6,748 bases of DNA from Nitrospirota bacterium (GTDB taxonomy: Bacteria; Nitrospirota; Nitrospiria; SBBL01; Manganitrophaceae), in NCBI GenBank assembly GCA_023248505.1, contig JAHFEM010000106.1, forward strand, positions 1-6,748. Direction: 5' to 3'. The notes beneath the pieces were generated by a model. It saw only the letters and a program-made list of their open reading frames with translations. It searched no databases and was not told the DNA's origin. The translations under genes and the position numbers were made by a program. Below, piece by piece: positions 1-5,655 of the stretch (positions within the stretch are counted from its first letter, which is position 1; each line of letters starts with the position of its first letter).

Positions 1-84
1 CAAGGCGCACCTGGTGTGAAGATCAGAAACCAATAAGCTTCTTCCAGCGCCGGCCCCACATCTAAATAGCTGCCGAGCATGCGG

Positions 85-114
85 CCCCGCGGTGGGGTTT
101 GGGGCAACGCCCCA
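85..114 (-). terminator. Possible hairpin terminator after the DUF4157 gene
   Basis: Two adjacent GC-rich hairpins lie about 70 nt past the DUF4157 stop codon. One is TGGGGC/GCCCCA with a 3-nt loop (100-114, six perfect pairs). The other is CCCC/GGGG with a 5-nt loop (85-97). Neither is followed by a U tract on either strand, so this is not a textbook intrinsic terminator. It could instead be a 3' end stabiliser or part of a dispersed repeat. A further 8-bp inverted repeat (CCGGCCCC at 50-57, GGGGCCGG at 148-155) encloses both hairpins. I see no supportable gene in 1-182. Confidence 0.3.
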
Positions 115-182
115 TTCCAATTAATCGAATCGAACTCAGAAAATATCGGGGCCGGGTTGTGGGGGAGCGTGTCCATTCTCTC

Positions 183-1466
183 TTACTTGATGGCGTCTTT
201 TTTCGGATCGGGGAAGGCATCGTCCGGATAGGCCATCACGACATCGCTGACCAGCTTTCCGTCCGGGCCATACATGAGGTAGCCGAGGTTCGGCGGGGGA
301 AGAGAACGGAGGATGTACCGCTCGGTGGTTCCTTCGGGATAGATGGCGACCGCCCCGTTTTGGTAGCGAACCATGAGTCCCTTGCCGAAAGGTGTATTCC
401 CCTCGCGCTCGGCGATGTCCAAGCCAAAGAGATCTTCCAAGTCGGCATCGAGGGGAATATCCATCGGCCAGTTCTCCGTTCCTTCGACGACCACGGTGCG
501 GGGTTCGGGAGGCGCTTTCTTCGGTGTCGGGGGGAGTTTGGGAGGGGTCCCCTTCTGCGTTCCCGACCAGTCGGTCGTGTGCCAGACCCGAAACTCCTTG
601 CCCTTCCCCTCGTCGCTGATCCAGACCTCCCACCAATAGTAGGGAAAGTTCCCGCCATACCCCGAATAAATATAGCCCCGGTCCCAAAACCATTGCGGCT
701 TGTATCGCGCAAAAATGACGGGCGCTTCGTAGTCGCCCCCCGCGCGGACTTCCCGCCGCGGATGTTTCTTGGCCCACGCCTCGTATTCCGGCACTGTCAG
801 CTCGCCCGGACCGGGCGGGACTTTCTGGGAGGACTTCGGTTGCCGTTGAACCCGAGGGTCGCCGGACGACCGCTGCTGGACCACGTGCGCCAGTTCATGC
901 GCCAGCAAGCGCCGCCCCTCGGCCGTCCCCGGCGCGTATTCGCCCGCTTCAAACACCAGCTCCGAGCCGACGGTGTAGGCCCGCGCTCCCAATGTGCGCG
1001 CCGATACCGCCGCCCGGTCGTCCGTATGGACCCGCACATGGCCGAAGTCTACCCCGAAGCGGGACGCCATCCACCCGCGCGTCGCGGCATCGAGCGGCCG
1101 GCCGGGGGAGGAGACGGCCTCCCGGACAGAGGACGATTCCACTGTCTCGCCAGAGTTGCCTCCGCGGACCGGCTCTGCCTGCCATCGTTCACGAGGACCT
1201 TGTGACTGCATCACCTGATTGGCCACACGGTCTGCTTCCTGTTCAGACCGGTCTCCCGGTGTGCTGACGGTCAACTTCGGTTGGATCTGGGGAGGTGCCG
1301 AATTGGTTTGGAGCAAACGTTGGACGGCTTGGTTTCCAATGGTGTGCTGTAAATGAGGAATGACGTGTCTCGCCGGGTTGTGTGCAAAGGAGTTTCGAGC
1401 CTGCATTTTGAAGCGAGCAGGCTGGGGTAGATGACTTTGTTTTTGATGGGGTCCGAAGGTGCGCAT
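183..1466 (-). CDS. DUF4157 (eCIS core domain) protein with an unrecognised Trp-rich C-terminal region
   Basis: A 427-residue protein with no signal peptide or membrane segment visible. Residues 1-4 are MRTF and residues 41-53 are HTIGNQAVQRLLQ, both recurrent in the N-terminal region of DUF4157 proteins. The DUF4157 domain spans about 119-198 (PGRPLDAATRGWM, then FGVDFGHVRVHTD, then LLAHELAHVVQQ) and contains a zinc-metalloprotease-like HExxH at 190-194. After it come a region with eight tryptophans (about 231-300), a Pro/Lys-rich linker (about 305-323) and a final segment of about 100 residues; I recognise no family in these. DUF4157 is known from proteins associated with extracellular contractile injection systems (eCIS) and from polymorphic-toxin-like proteins, so the C-terminal half may be a cargo or effector module; that is inference, and no eCIS structural gene is in this window. 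The start chosen is the ATG at 1466, which has a GGAAGGA site 9 nt upstream and gives the family-typical N-terminus. The frame stays open to a TTG at 1526 (447 residues) with no SD before it. It has its own promoter and is separate from the restriction genes upstream. Confidence 0.85.
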   Translation of the reverse strand: MRTFGPHQKQSHLPQPARFKMQARNSFAHNPARHVIPHLQHTIGNQAVQRLLQTNSAPPQIQPKLTVSTPGDRSEQEADRVANQVMQSQGPRERWQAEPVRGGNSGETVESSSVREAVSSPGRPLDAATRGWMASRFGVDFGHVRVHTDDRAAVSARTLGARAYTVGSELVFEAGEYAPGTAEGRRLLAHELAHVVQQRSSGDPRVQRQPKSSQKVPPGPGELTVPEYEAWAKKHPRREVRAGGDYEAPVIFARYKPQWFWDRGYIYSGYGGNFPYYWWEVWISDEGKGKEFRVWHTTDWSGTQKGTPPKLPPTPKKAPPEPRTVVVEGTENWPMDIPLDADLEDLFGLDIAEREGNTPFGKGLMVRYQNGAVAIYPEGTTERYILRSLPPPNLGYLMYGPDGKLVSDVVMAYPDDAFPDPKKDAIK

Positions 1467-1475
1467 TCGCGGCCA

Positions 1476-1482
1476 TCCTTCC
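1476..1482 (-). promoter_or_regulatory. Ribosome binding site that fixes the DUF4157 start
   Basis: GGAAGGA on the minus strand lies 9 nt before the ATG at 1466. The alternative in-frame TTG at 1526 has no purine-rich site in front of it. Together with the MRTF N-terminus this favours the shorter protein. Confidence 0.65.
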
Positions 1483-1524
1483 GGATGTGGGAGGAAAATA
1501 TGTTGGTTCTGGTGAGGAAAAGAC

Positions 1525-1539
1525 AACAGACAATCTGTT
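1525..1539. promoter_or_regulatory. Small dyad at the predicted transcription start of the DUF4157 gene
   Basis: AACAGATTGTCTGTT on the minus strand has perfect 6-bp arms around a 3-nt centre. It overlaps the position where transcription from the promoter at 1543-1572 would begin (about 1536). The location suits a repressor operator, or a 5' UTR hairpin. The function is inferred from position only. Confidence 0.3.
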
Positions 1540-1542
1540 TGA

Positions 1543-1572
1543 ATTGTATTTCGGTCCAGTCCCCGGCGTCAA
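1543..1572 (-). promoter_or_regulatory. Sigma-70-type promoter for the DUF4157 gene
   Basis: On the minus strand TTGACG (1572-1567, 5/6 to consensus) is separated by 18 nt from TACAAT (1548-1543, 5/6). Transcription would start near 1536, giving a leader of about 70 nt before the ATG at 1466. The -35 box sits inside an inverted repeat, CCCCG and CGGGG on either side of CTTGACGC, which could be an operator or simply GC-rich coincidence. Confidence 0.55.
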
Positions 1573-1605
1573 GCGGGGGCTGTCGGCAGTATGAGGAGTG
1601 GATTT

Positions 1606-1635
1606 AGTATCTGAGCAGTGATGCTGCAAGATACT
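1606..1635 (-). terminator. Strong hairpin after the GIY-YIG gene
   Basis: An inverted repeat begins 16 nt after the GIY-YIG stop codon. The outer stem is 7 perfect pairs (AGTATCT/AGATACT), then a small asymmetric internal loop, then 4 pairs (GCAG/CTGC) and a 5-nt loop. It sits where the three-gene vsr operon should end. There is no following U run on either strand, so it may act as an mRNA 3' stabiliser or a factor-assisted terminator rather than a classical intrinsic one. Confidence 0.4.
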
Positions 1636-1651
1636 GTCAGAGTTTAGAGTT

Positions 1652-2341
1652 CTATGGTTTCTTGTTGTCTGATGTGATTCCCAGTTCTCCTAATCGCTGG
1701 GCGGCTAGTCGTTCAAGTCTTCTTGCCTGTGTAAGAAGCGTTCTACGAAGCCCACTGGAAACATCCCGCTCGCTGATAACTCGGGCAAGATTGGCAATCG
1801 TGCTTGCGCGCCTTGCAATCCTCACGTCAGGATGTTTCCGTTGCCTATAGATTGAGTCAGGAATAATACGCTGCCGATAGGATGGGGGAAGTCCAACTTC
1901 ACTACGCGGAGTGATCTCTTTTTCGTTTAGAACTGCACCGAGCGTTGACTCTCGTAGGACTTTCTGGAAGACTGTATATTCTACCCTGTTCAGAAATTCC
2001 TGTCTTTCCCCTTCAGCGATAGTTGTAACTGCATCGTCTAAAGGCCAAATCTCAATTTCTGCGACTTCGAAGGGATCAAGAACGTTCATTGCGACGGCAT
2101 CCGTTCTCTGATTTGTTAGATGTCGACTAATTCGTTGACGAAGCATTTCATAGGTCTGCCCGACATAGATTGGTTCTTTGTCGTAATCATAGAAAGCGTA
2201 AACTCCATATTTGGAGCTGCCTATTTTCCGCCCCTTATCGTCAAGCTTGTCAAAGAAACTTGATATCTCGGCGCGAATCGCTGCAACATCTTCCGGCAAA
2301 CCCCAAATGCCGCTTTCCTCATCAGACTGCTTTGGCGGCAT
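1652..2341 (-). CDS. GIY-YIG nuclease, probable restriction endonuclease of the C5-methyltransferase unit
   Basis: A 229-residue protein with a GIY-YIG catalytic domain at about 44-141. The 'GIY' is GVY at 46-48 and the 'YIG' is YVG at 59-61, 10 residues apart. Then come the conserved arginine (R70 in LRQRISRHL), the likely metal-binding glutamate E121 (in NRVEYTVFQ) and the conserved asparagine N139 (in LGAVLNEK). All the usual catalytic positions therefore appear intact. Residues 1-43 are acidic and helical-looking. Residues 150-229 form a basic, Arg-rich helical tail that could bind DNA. The ATG overlaps the end of the methyltransferase gene by 20 nt, with AAGGAG (2351-2346) inside that gene serving as its SD, so translation is probably coupled. 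GIY-YIG domains occur in true restriction enzymes (Eco29kI, Hpy188I) but also in homing and repair nucleases. Its position as the last gene of a vsr-methyltransferase operon makes the restriction role likely; the target site cannot be read from sequence. Confidence 0.82.
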   Translation of the reverse strand: MPPKQSDEESGIWGLPEDVAAIRAEISSFFDKLDDKGRKIGSSKYGVYAFYDYDKEPIYVGQTYEMLRQRISRHLTNQRTDAVAMNVLDPFEVAEIEIWPLDDAVTTIAEGERQEFLNRVEYTVFQKVLRESTLGAVLNEKEITPRSEVGLPPSYRQRIIPDSIYRQRKHPDVRIARRASTIANLARVISERDVSSGLRRTLLTQARRLERLAAQRLGELGITSDNKKP

Positions 2342-3476
2342 ATAGCTCCTTCATGGTTTTGCTGCTATTTAACTCCTTCCACACAGGGGTTAGATAGTTT
2401 TCGGAAATCCATCGAATCACGGGAACGCAAACTGCATCTCCAAATCCGAAAAGAGCCTGATTCAACGGAACTGTAATTCTAAAATCATCTGCACCCATAA
2501 GTCGTGCGCACTCTCTAGGCGTGAGCAAGCGAACTGCGTAACGGCCCCTTCCGGCCATGAAAAGAATTTGGCGGCCGCTGCCACCTCTGGGAGTTCGCAG
2601 ACAACCTGCTATTCCATCCGTTCTTAACTCCGCCATAGAGCGCCCATGCCTTACTCTGCGAAACACTGTCCCACAAGAGGTCTCTTTTCCTGCGATCATT
2701 CTGTCCGCAATCGCTCTATGTTTTTCGCTCATCTGGTTCAGTAGATATTCCGCTCTCTGCTTGTTCCACCAGTAAGCTGAGTTGGCGGGGAGATCTTCCA
2801 GAATGTCGCGCAAGCAAGCTGTTGTTTTGGATATGCTCGGGAGAGTTCGAATGGACCAACGAATTTCGGGATGCCACAAGATAAAGTCGGCGAGTGCAGA
2901 AGGCCGACACTGACTTTGATAAAAGGATTGTGTTTCGGCAGTTCCGTCAGCTTCTCGTACCGCTTGTTTCCCAATGAGAAACAGCCTCTGTCTACTTTGT
3001 GGCACAAATAGGGCGGCATCGATAATGAATGCATCAACAGCATAACCGAGATCGTTCAACGCAAGGCAGGCATCTCTGAGGTCATTCCCGTCATGTGAAG
3101 TCAGAAATCCTGCCACGTTTTCAAGCATCACTAATGGCGGCCGCCGGCTAGCCATGCCCTTGAGCACCTCAATGAATCCCCAAAAGGCGCTCGAATGTCG
3201 ACCCGCGAGCCCGCGGCGAGCGCCGGCTAACGACAAATCATTGCAAGGGAACGAAGCGGTAGCGAGCGCGACGGTCGGAATTGAGTCAGGATTAACCTTA
3301 TGGACATCCCCGAGATAAAAATGGCTATCTTTATTTCCAAAGTGACCGCTGTACATCGATAACTTGCCTTCGTCAATATCGTTGGCCCAAACAACCCGCC
3401 ATCCAGTCTCCTCAAGGCCAAGCCTCATCAGACCTATGCCAGCAAAGAACTCCGCTACTGTTCTACTAGGTTTCAT
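2322..3476 (-). CDS. DNA (cytosine-5-)-methyltransferase, Dcm/HhaI family
   Basis: A 384-residue enzyme that would methylate cytosine at C5 using AdoMet. Motif I is FFAGIGLMRLGL (10-21). Motif IV is SFPCNDLSLAG (75-85) with catalytic C78. Motif VI is ENV (119-121). Motif VIII is PQSRQRLFLIG (159-169). The target recognition domain lies roughly at 175-290. Motif IX follows as RTPRGGSGRQ (294-303), and then LLTPRECARLMG (317-328) and GFGDAVCVPV (344-353, motif X). The order is the standard, unpermuted one, and the length is normal for an RM-type C5 enzyme. The start overlaps the vsr stop by 11 nt, and the stop overlaps the GIY-YIG start by 20 nt, so the three genes form one operon. Its SD is weak (AAAGG about 13 nt upstream), consistent with coupling to vsr. 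I left the symbol empty because Dcm implies the CCWGG specificity of E. coli, which is not shown here. Confidence 0.95.
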   Translation of the reverse strand: MKPSRTVAEFFAGIGLMRLGLEETGWRVVWANDIDEGKLSMYSGHFGNKDSHFYLGDVHKVNPDSIPTVALATASFPCNDLSLAGARRGLAGRHSSAFWGFIEVLKGMASRRPPLVMLENVAGFLTSHDGNDLRDACLALNDLGYAVDAFIIDAALFVPQSRQRLFLIGKQAVREADGTAETQSFYQSQCRPSALADFILWHPEIRWSIRTLPSISKTTACLRDILEDLPANSAYWWNKQRAEYLLNQMSEKHRAIADRMIAGKETSCGTVFRRVRHGRSMAELRTDGIAGCLRTPRGGSGRQILFMAGRGRYAVRLLTPRECARLMGADDFRITVPLNQALFGFGDAVCVPVIRWISENYLTPVWKELNSSKTMKELYAAKAV

Positions 3477-3876
3477 TTTCTGCCAATGCCTTTTGTATTC
3501 TTGCTACCGTTGATGACTTCTTGACCCGATCTTCCCAGATTCTAATTACTTTCCAACCCTTTTTTTGTAAGGTGCGCGTTACCTGTTTATCTCTCGCAAT
3601 GTTGCCAGCAATCTTCTTTATCCAATATGCGCGGTTAGTGCTTGGCATACGGCATTTACGAGGATGACCATGCCAAAAGCAGCCGTCAATAAACAAAGCG
3701 ACCCTTTGTTTAGGGAACACGATATCAGGTTTTCCAAAGAGGGGATAATTTCTGCGCCAACCTTTGATCTTGAATTGCTGGAGCATGGTTAGGAGGGTTC
3801 TCTCAGTTGATTTGTTGCCGGTCGATTTGACCTGCGCCATGATCCATGAACGTTTTTTAGGACTGAACGTGTCCAT
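3466..3876 (-). CDS. vsr: Very short patch repair endonuclease
   Basis: A 136-residue Vsr, complete and of normal length. Vsr nicks 5' of the T in T:G mismatches left when 5-methylcytosine deaminates, protecting the sites methylated by its partner enzyme. The N-terminal helix (KKRSWIMAQVKSTGNKSTE) aligns with the E. coli protein without gaps as I recall it, giving E25, D51 (in FGKPDIVF) and H69 (in DGCFWHGH) at the same numbers as E. coli. Position 64 is Asp where E. coli has His, a variant I associate with most non-enteric Vsr proteins. The E. coli zinc ligand C117 appears to be replaced (RIWEDRV), so the zinc site may differ. First gene of the operon, overlapping the methyltransferase by 11 nt. 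It has no SD; the promoter at 3887-3915 would leave a leader of only about 4 nt. The local sequence is visibly more AT-rich than the decarboxylase gene upstream. Confidence 0.95.
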   Translation of the reverse strand: MDTFSPKKRSWIMAQVKSTGNKSTERTLLTMLQQFKIKGWRRNYPLFGKPDIVFPKQRVALFIDGCFWHGHPRKCRMPSTNRAYWIKKIAGNIARDKQVTRTLQKKGWKVIRIWEDRVKKSSTVARIQKALAENET

Positions 3877-3886
3877 TAGGACTTAT

Positions 3887-3915
3887 TCTATAATCCGATC
3901 TATATGAATTGTCAA
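3887..3915 (-). promoter_or_regulatory. Promoter of the vsr operon, giving a near-leaderless mRNA
   Basis: On the minus strand a perfect TTGACA (3915-3910) is followed after exactly 17 nt by TATAGA (3892-3887, 4/6). An overlapping TAGAAT (5/6) would give 19-nt spacing. Initiation about 7 nt on falls near 3880, only about 4 nt before the vsr ATG at 3876, with no SD between. Readthrough from the decarboxylase gene is also possible because no clear terminator separates them. Confidence 0.6.
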
Positions 3916-3921
3916 TTAGAA

Positions 3922-3952
3922 GGAGGATGTAATAGCGCTTTTAAATACCTCC
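3922..3952. repeat. Nested dyad just upstream of the vsr promoter
   Basis: GGAGG (3922-3926) and CCTCC (3948-3952) are inverted arms. Nearly the same centre is shared by an inner imperfect palindrome, TAATAGCGCTTTTA (3930-3943), built on AGCGCT. The dyad ends 7 nt before the -35 box. It could be an operator for the restriction operon, or a weak structure at the 3' end of the decarboxylase transcript. There is no U tract to support a terminator. Confidence 0.35.
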
Positions 3953-3998
3953 ATTGTGGTATCCATACAAATCAAAACGATCAACTAGCTGTGTGTGT

Positions 3999-5477
3999 CT
4001 ACTGCTTCACCACCGCAATGGTGCTGTTCGACGCATTCAGGCCGTCGACGGTGGCGCCGAGGCGGTCCATTTTGCGGATGTAGTCGATGACCTCTTGGGT
4101 CACGATCTCGCCGGGGACGAGGAGGGGGATGCCGGGGGGGTAGACGGTGATGATTTCGGAGCTGATCTGGCCGCCCGACTCGTCGAGCGGCGCGTAGCGG
4201 TAATCGCGGAAGAAGGCCTCGCGCGGGGTCATCTGGCCCGCCTTGCCGAAGGGGGGGAGACCGACCTCGGCCGCCAGCGCCGTCGGGTTTCCCGTGCCGT
4301 GATACTCCTTCGACATCTCGCGGAGGGCGTCGACCAGACGGTTCAGATCGTCCCGCCGGTCGCCGATGCTCACAATCACCAGCACGTTGAACGGATCGGC
4401 CATCTCGACCTGGATGTGATATTTGTTGTTGAGGATCTGCGAGGCCTGAAAGCCGGAGAGTCCGAGATCCCGGACGGTGATCGTCAACTTGGTGATGTCG
4501 AAATCCCCCATCGGCGAGAAGAGCGGATTTTTGACCATCTCCTTGTCGAAGCAAAAGATGCCGGGAATCCGATTGATCTTCACCCGCGCCTCGGCGGCGA
4601 GCTTGATCGCCTTATCCAGCAGCTTCTGCCCCTCCGTCGCCATCTGCATCCGGGCCAGATCGAGCGAGGCCATCAAGATATAAGACGGGCTGGTGCTCTG
4701 AACGAAGCGGAGCACCTGTGCCAGCGTCGTCATGTCGACGCGGGTCCCCTGCGCGTGAAGCATGGAGGCCTGCGTCATGCCGCCGATGATCTTGTGGGTG
4801 CTCTGCACCGAGAGATCGGCCCCCGCTTCCATGGCGGAGGCGGGAAGATCGGGGTGGAATTTCAAATGCGGCCCATGCGCTTCGTCGACCATCACGACCA
4901 ACCCTTTTTGATGGGCATAGGGGATAATCCGCTCCAGGTCGGCGCAGATGCCGTAATAGTTGGGGCTGGTGAGGAAGAGGGCCTTCGCCTCAGGATGGTT
5001 GTCGATGGCGCGGCAGGTCTCTTCGTAGGTGACGTTGAGGGTCAGCTTCAGGTTGTCGTCGACCGCCGGCGAAAAGAAGATCGGCTCGGCGCCGGAGAAG
5101 ATCAGGCCGGCCAGAACCGACTTGTGCGCATTTCGGGCGACCAGGACCTTGTCGCGCGGCCCGCAGGCGGCGAGGATCATCGCATGGTTGCCGCCGGTGG
5201 TGCCGTTGACGAGGAAGAACGAGCGGTCGGCGCCGTAGGCCTTGGCGGCGAGCTCCTGCGCTTCTTTGATGACCCCTTTGGGTTTTTGGAGAGAGTCGAC
5301 TTCGTCGAGGGTGGTCAGGTCGATGGTGAAGATCTTCGGCCCGACAAACTTCCGAAACCGGGTGGAGATCCCTTTGCCGCTCTTGTGGCCGGGGGTGTGG
5401 AAGGAGACCTTCCGGCTCTCGGCGAGGGAGACCATGGCGTCAAAGAGGGGGGTTTTAAATTGTTCCTGGTCTACCAT
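3999..5477 (-). CDS. Orn/Lys/Arg decarboxylase, aminotransferase fold, probably a biosynthetic arginine decarboxylase
   Basis: A 492-residue PLP enzyme of the group that includes B. subtilis SpeA and CadA/LdcC. It decarboxylates a basic amino acid to agmatine, cadaverine or putrescine. Visible landmarks: SFHTPGHKSG at 25-34, FFLVNGTTGG at 87-96, ARNAHKSVLAGLIFSGA at 114-130, VDEAHGPHLKFH at 197-208 with D198 for the PLP pyridine nitrogen, and STHKIIGG at 226-233 with K229 as the Schiff-base lysine. The C-terminal domain has YRYAPLDESGG and YPPGIPLLVPGE (about 426-457). Length matches the short biosynthetic type rather than the roughly 710-residue inducible acid-stress enzymes, which carry an extra N-terminal receiver-like domain. 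Next to speD and speE, its product should feed polyamine synthesis; arginine is my preferred substrate, but sequence alone does not settle it. ATG at 5477 is the only standard start that keeps the family N-terminus. It has no good SD, although the frame is open for another 41 codons upstream. Confidence 0.93.
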   Translation of the reverse strand: MVDQEQFKTPLFDAMVSLAESRKVSFHTPGHKSGKGISTRFRKFVGPKIFTIDLTTLDEVDSLQKPKGVIKEAQELAAKAYGADRSFFLVNGTTGGNHAMILAACGPRDKVLVARNAHKSVLAGLIFSGAEPIFFSPAVDDNLKLTLNVTYEETCRAIDNHPEAKALFLTSPNYYGICADLERIIPYAHQKGLVVMVDEAHGPHLKFHPDLPASAMEAGADLSVQSTHKIIGGMTQASMLHAQGTRVDMTTLAQVLRFVQSTSPSYILMASLDLARMQMATEGQKLLDKAIKLAAEARVKINRIPGIFCFDKEMVKNPLFSPMGDFDITKLTITVRDLGLSGFQASQILNNKYHIQVEMADPFNVLVIVSIGDRRDDLNRLVDALREMSKEYHGTGNPTALAAEVGLPPFGKAGQMTPREAFFRDYRYAPLDESGGQISSEIITVYPPGIPLLVPGEIVTQEVIDYIRKMDRLGATVDGLNASNSTIAVVKQ

Positions 5478-5655
5478 AGGCGGGGGCCCGTCCGGCAGCT
5501 GAAAAGGAGAACGTCCTCCGAGACAGCCAGTGCTCCATCCTGTGCCCCCACACCCCGCGGTTTGCGCTGGCGAAGCCGGCGGCTCGCCTTTATTTTCCTT
5601 CTAACCTTCGGGGCAGATCTGGGCAAATCTAATGGCTCGCTATTAAATCTCTTTC
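5478..5655. other. GC-rich structured gap between speE and the decarboxylase gene
   Basis: No gene, SD or convincing promoter was found here. Read on the minus strand it holds a bulged hairpin around GGCTTCGCC, a stretch AACCGCGGGGTGTGGGGGCA, and the near-palindrome GGAGGACGTTCTCC (5519-5506). The decarboxylase frame remains open through 41 codons back to a TAG but offers no ATG, GTG or TTG. The segment may be an untranslated leader element controlling the decarboxylase, or a dispersed genomic repeat; part of it resembles sequence at 86-105 on the plus strand. Confidence 0.4.

Noticed and set aside
1..80. Minus-strand frame starting at ATG 80 and open to the window edge (begins MLGSYLDVGPALEEAYW)
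   Set aside because: Only 26 codons are visible, there is no SD, and it starts within a GC-rich hairpin region. It could be the start of a following gene, but nothing here supports it enough to annotate.
99..1205. Plus-strand open frame of 368 codons
   Set aside because: Antisense to the DUF4157 gene, Arg/Pro/Gly-rich, no recognisable motif and no SD of note.
1243..1629. Minus-strand frame of 128 codons overlapping the DUF4157 5' end
   Set aside because: It runs in another frame across the DUF4157 promoter and N-terminal codons; low-complexity Ser/Thr/Pro translation with no family resemblance.
3989..4000. Short GT/AC dinucleotide run at the decarboxylase stop codon
   Set aside because: Only about four repeats, too short to treat as a meaningful microsatellite.
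3985..4554. Minus-strand frame of 189 codons inside the decarboxylase gene
   Set aside because: Shadow frame with Arg/Gly/Pro runs, entirely within a gene that has intact catalytic motifs.
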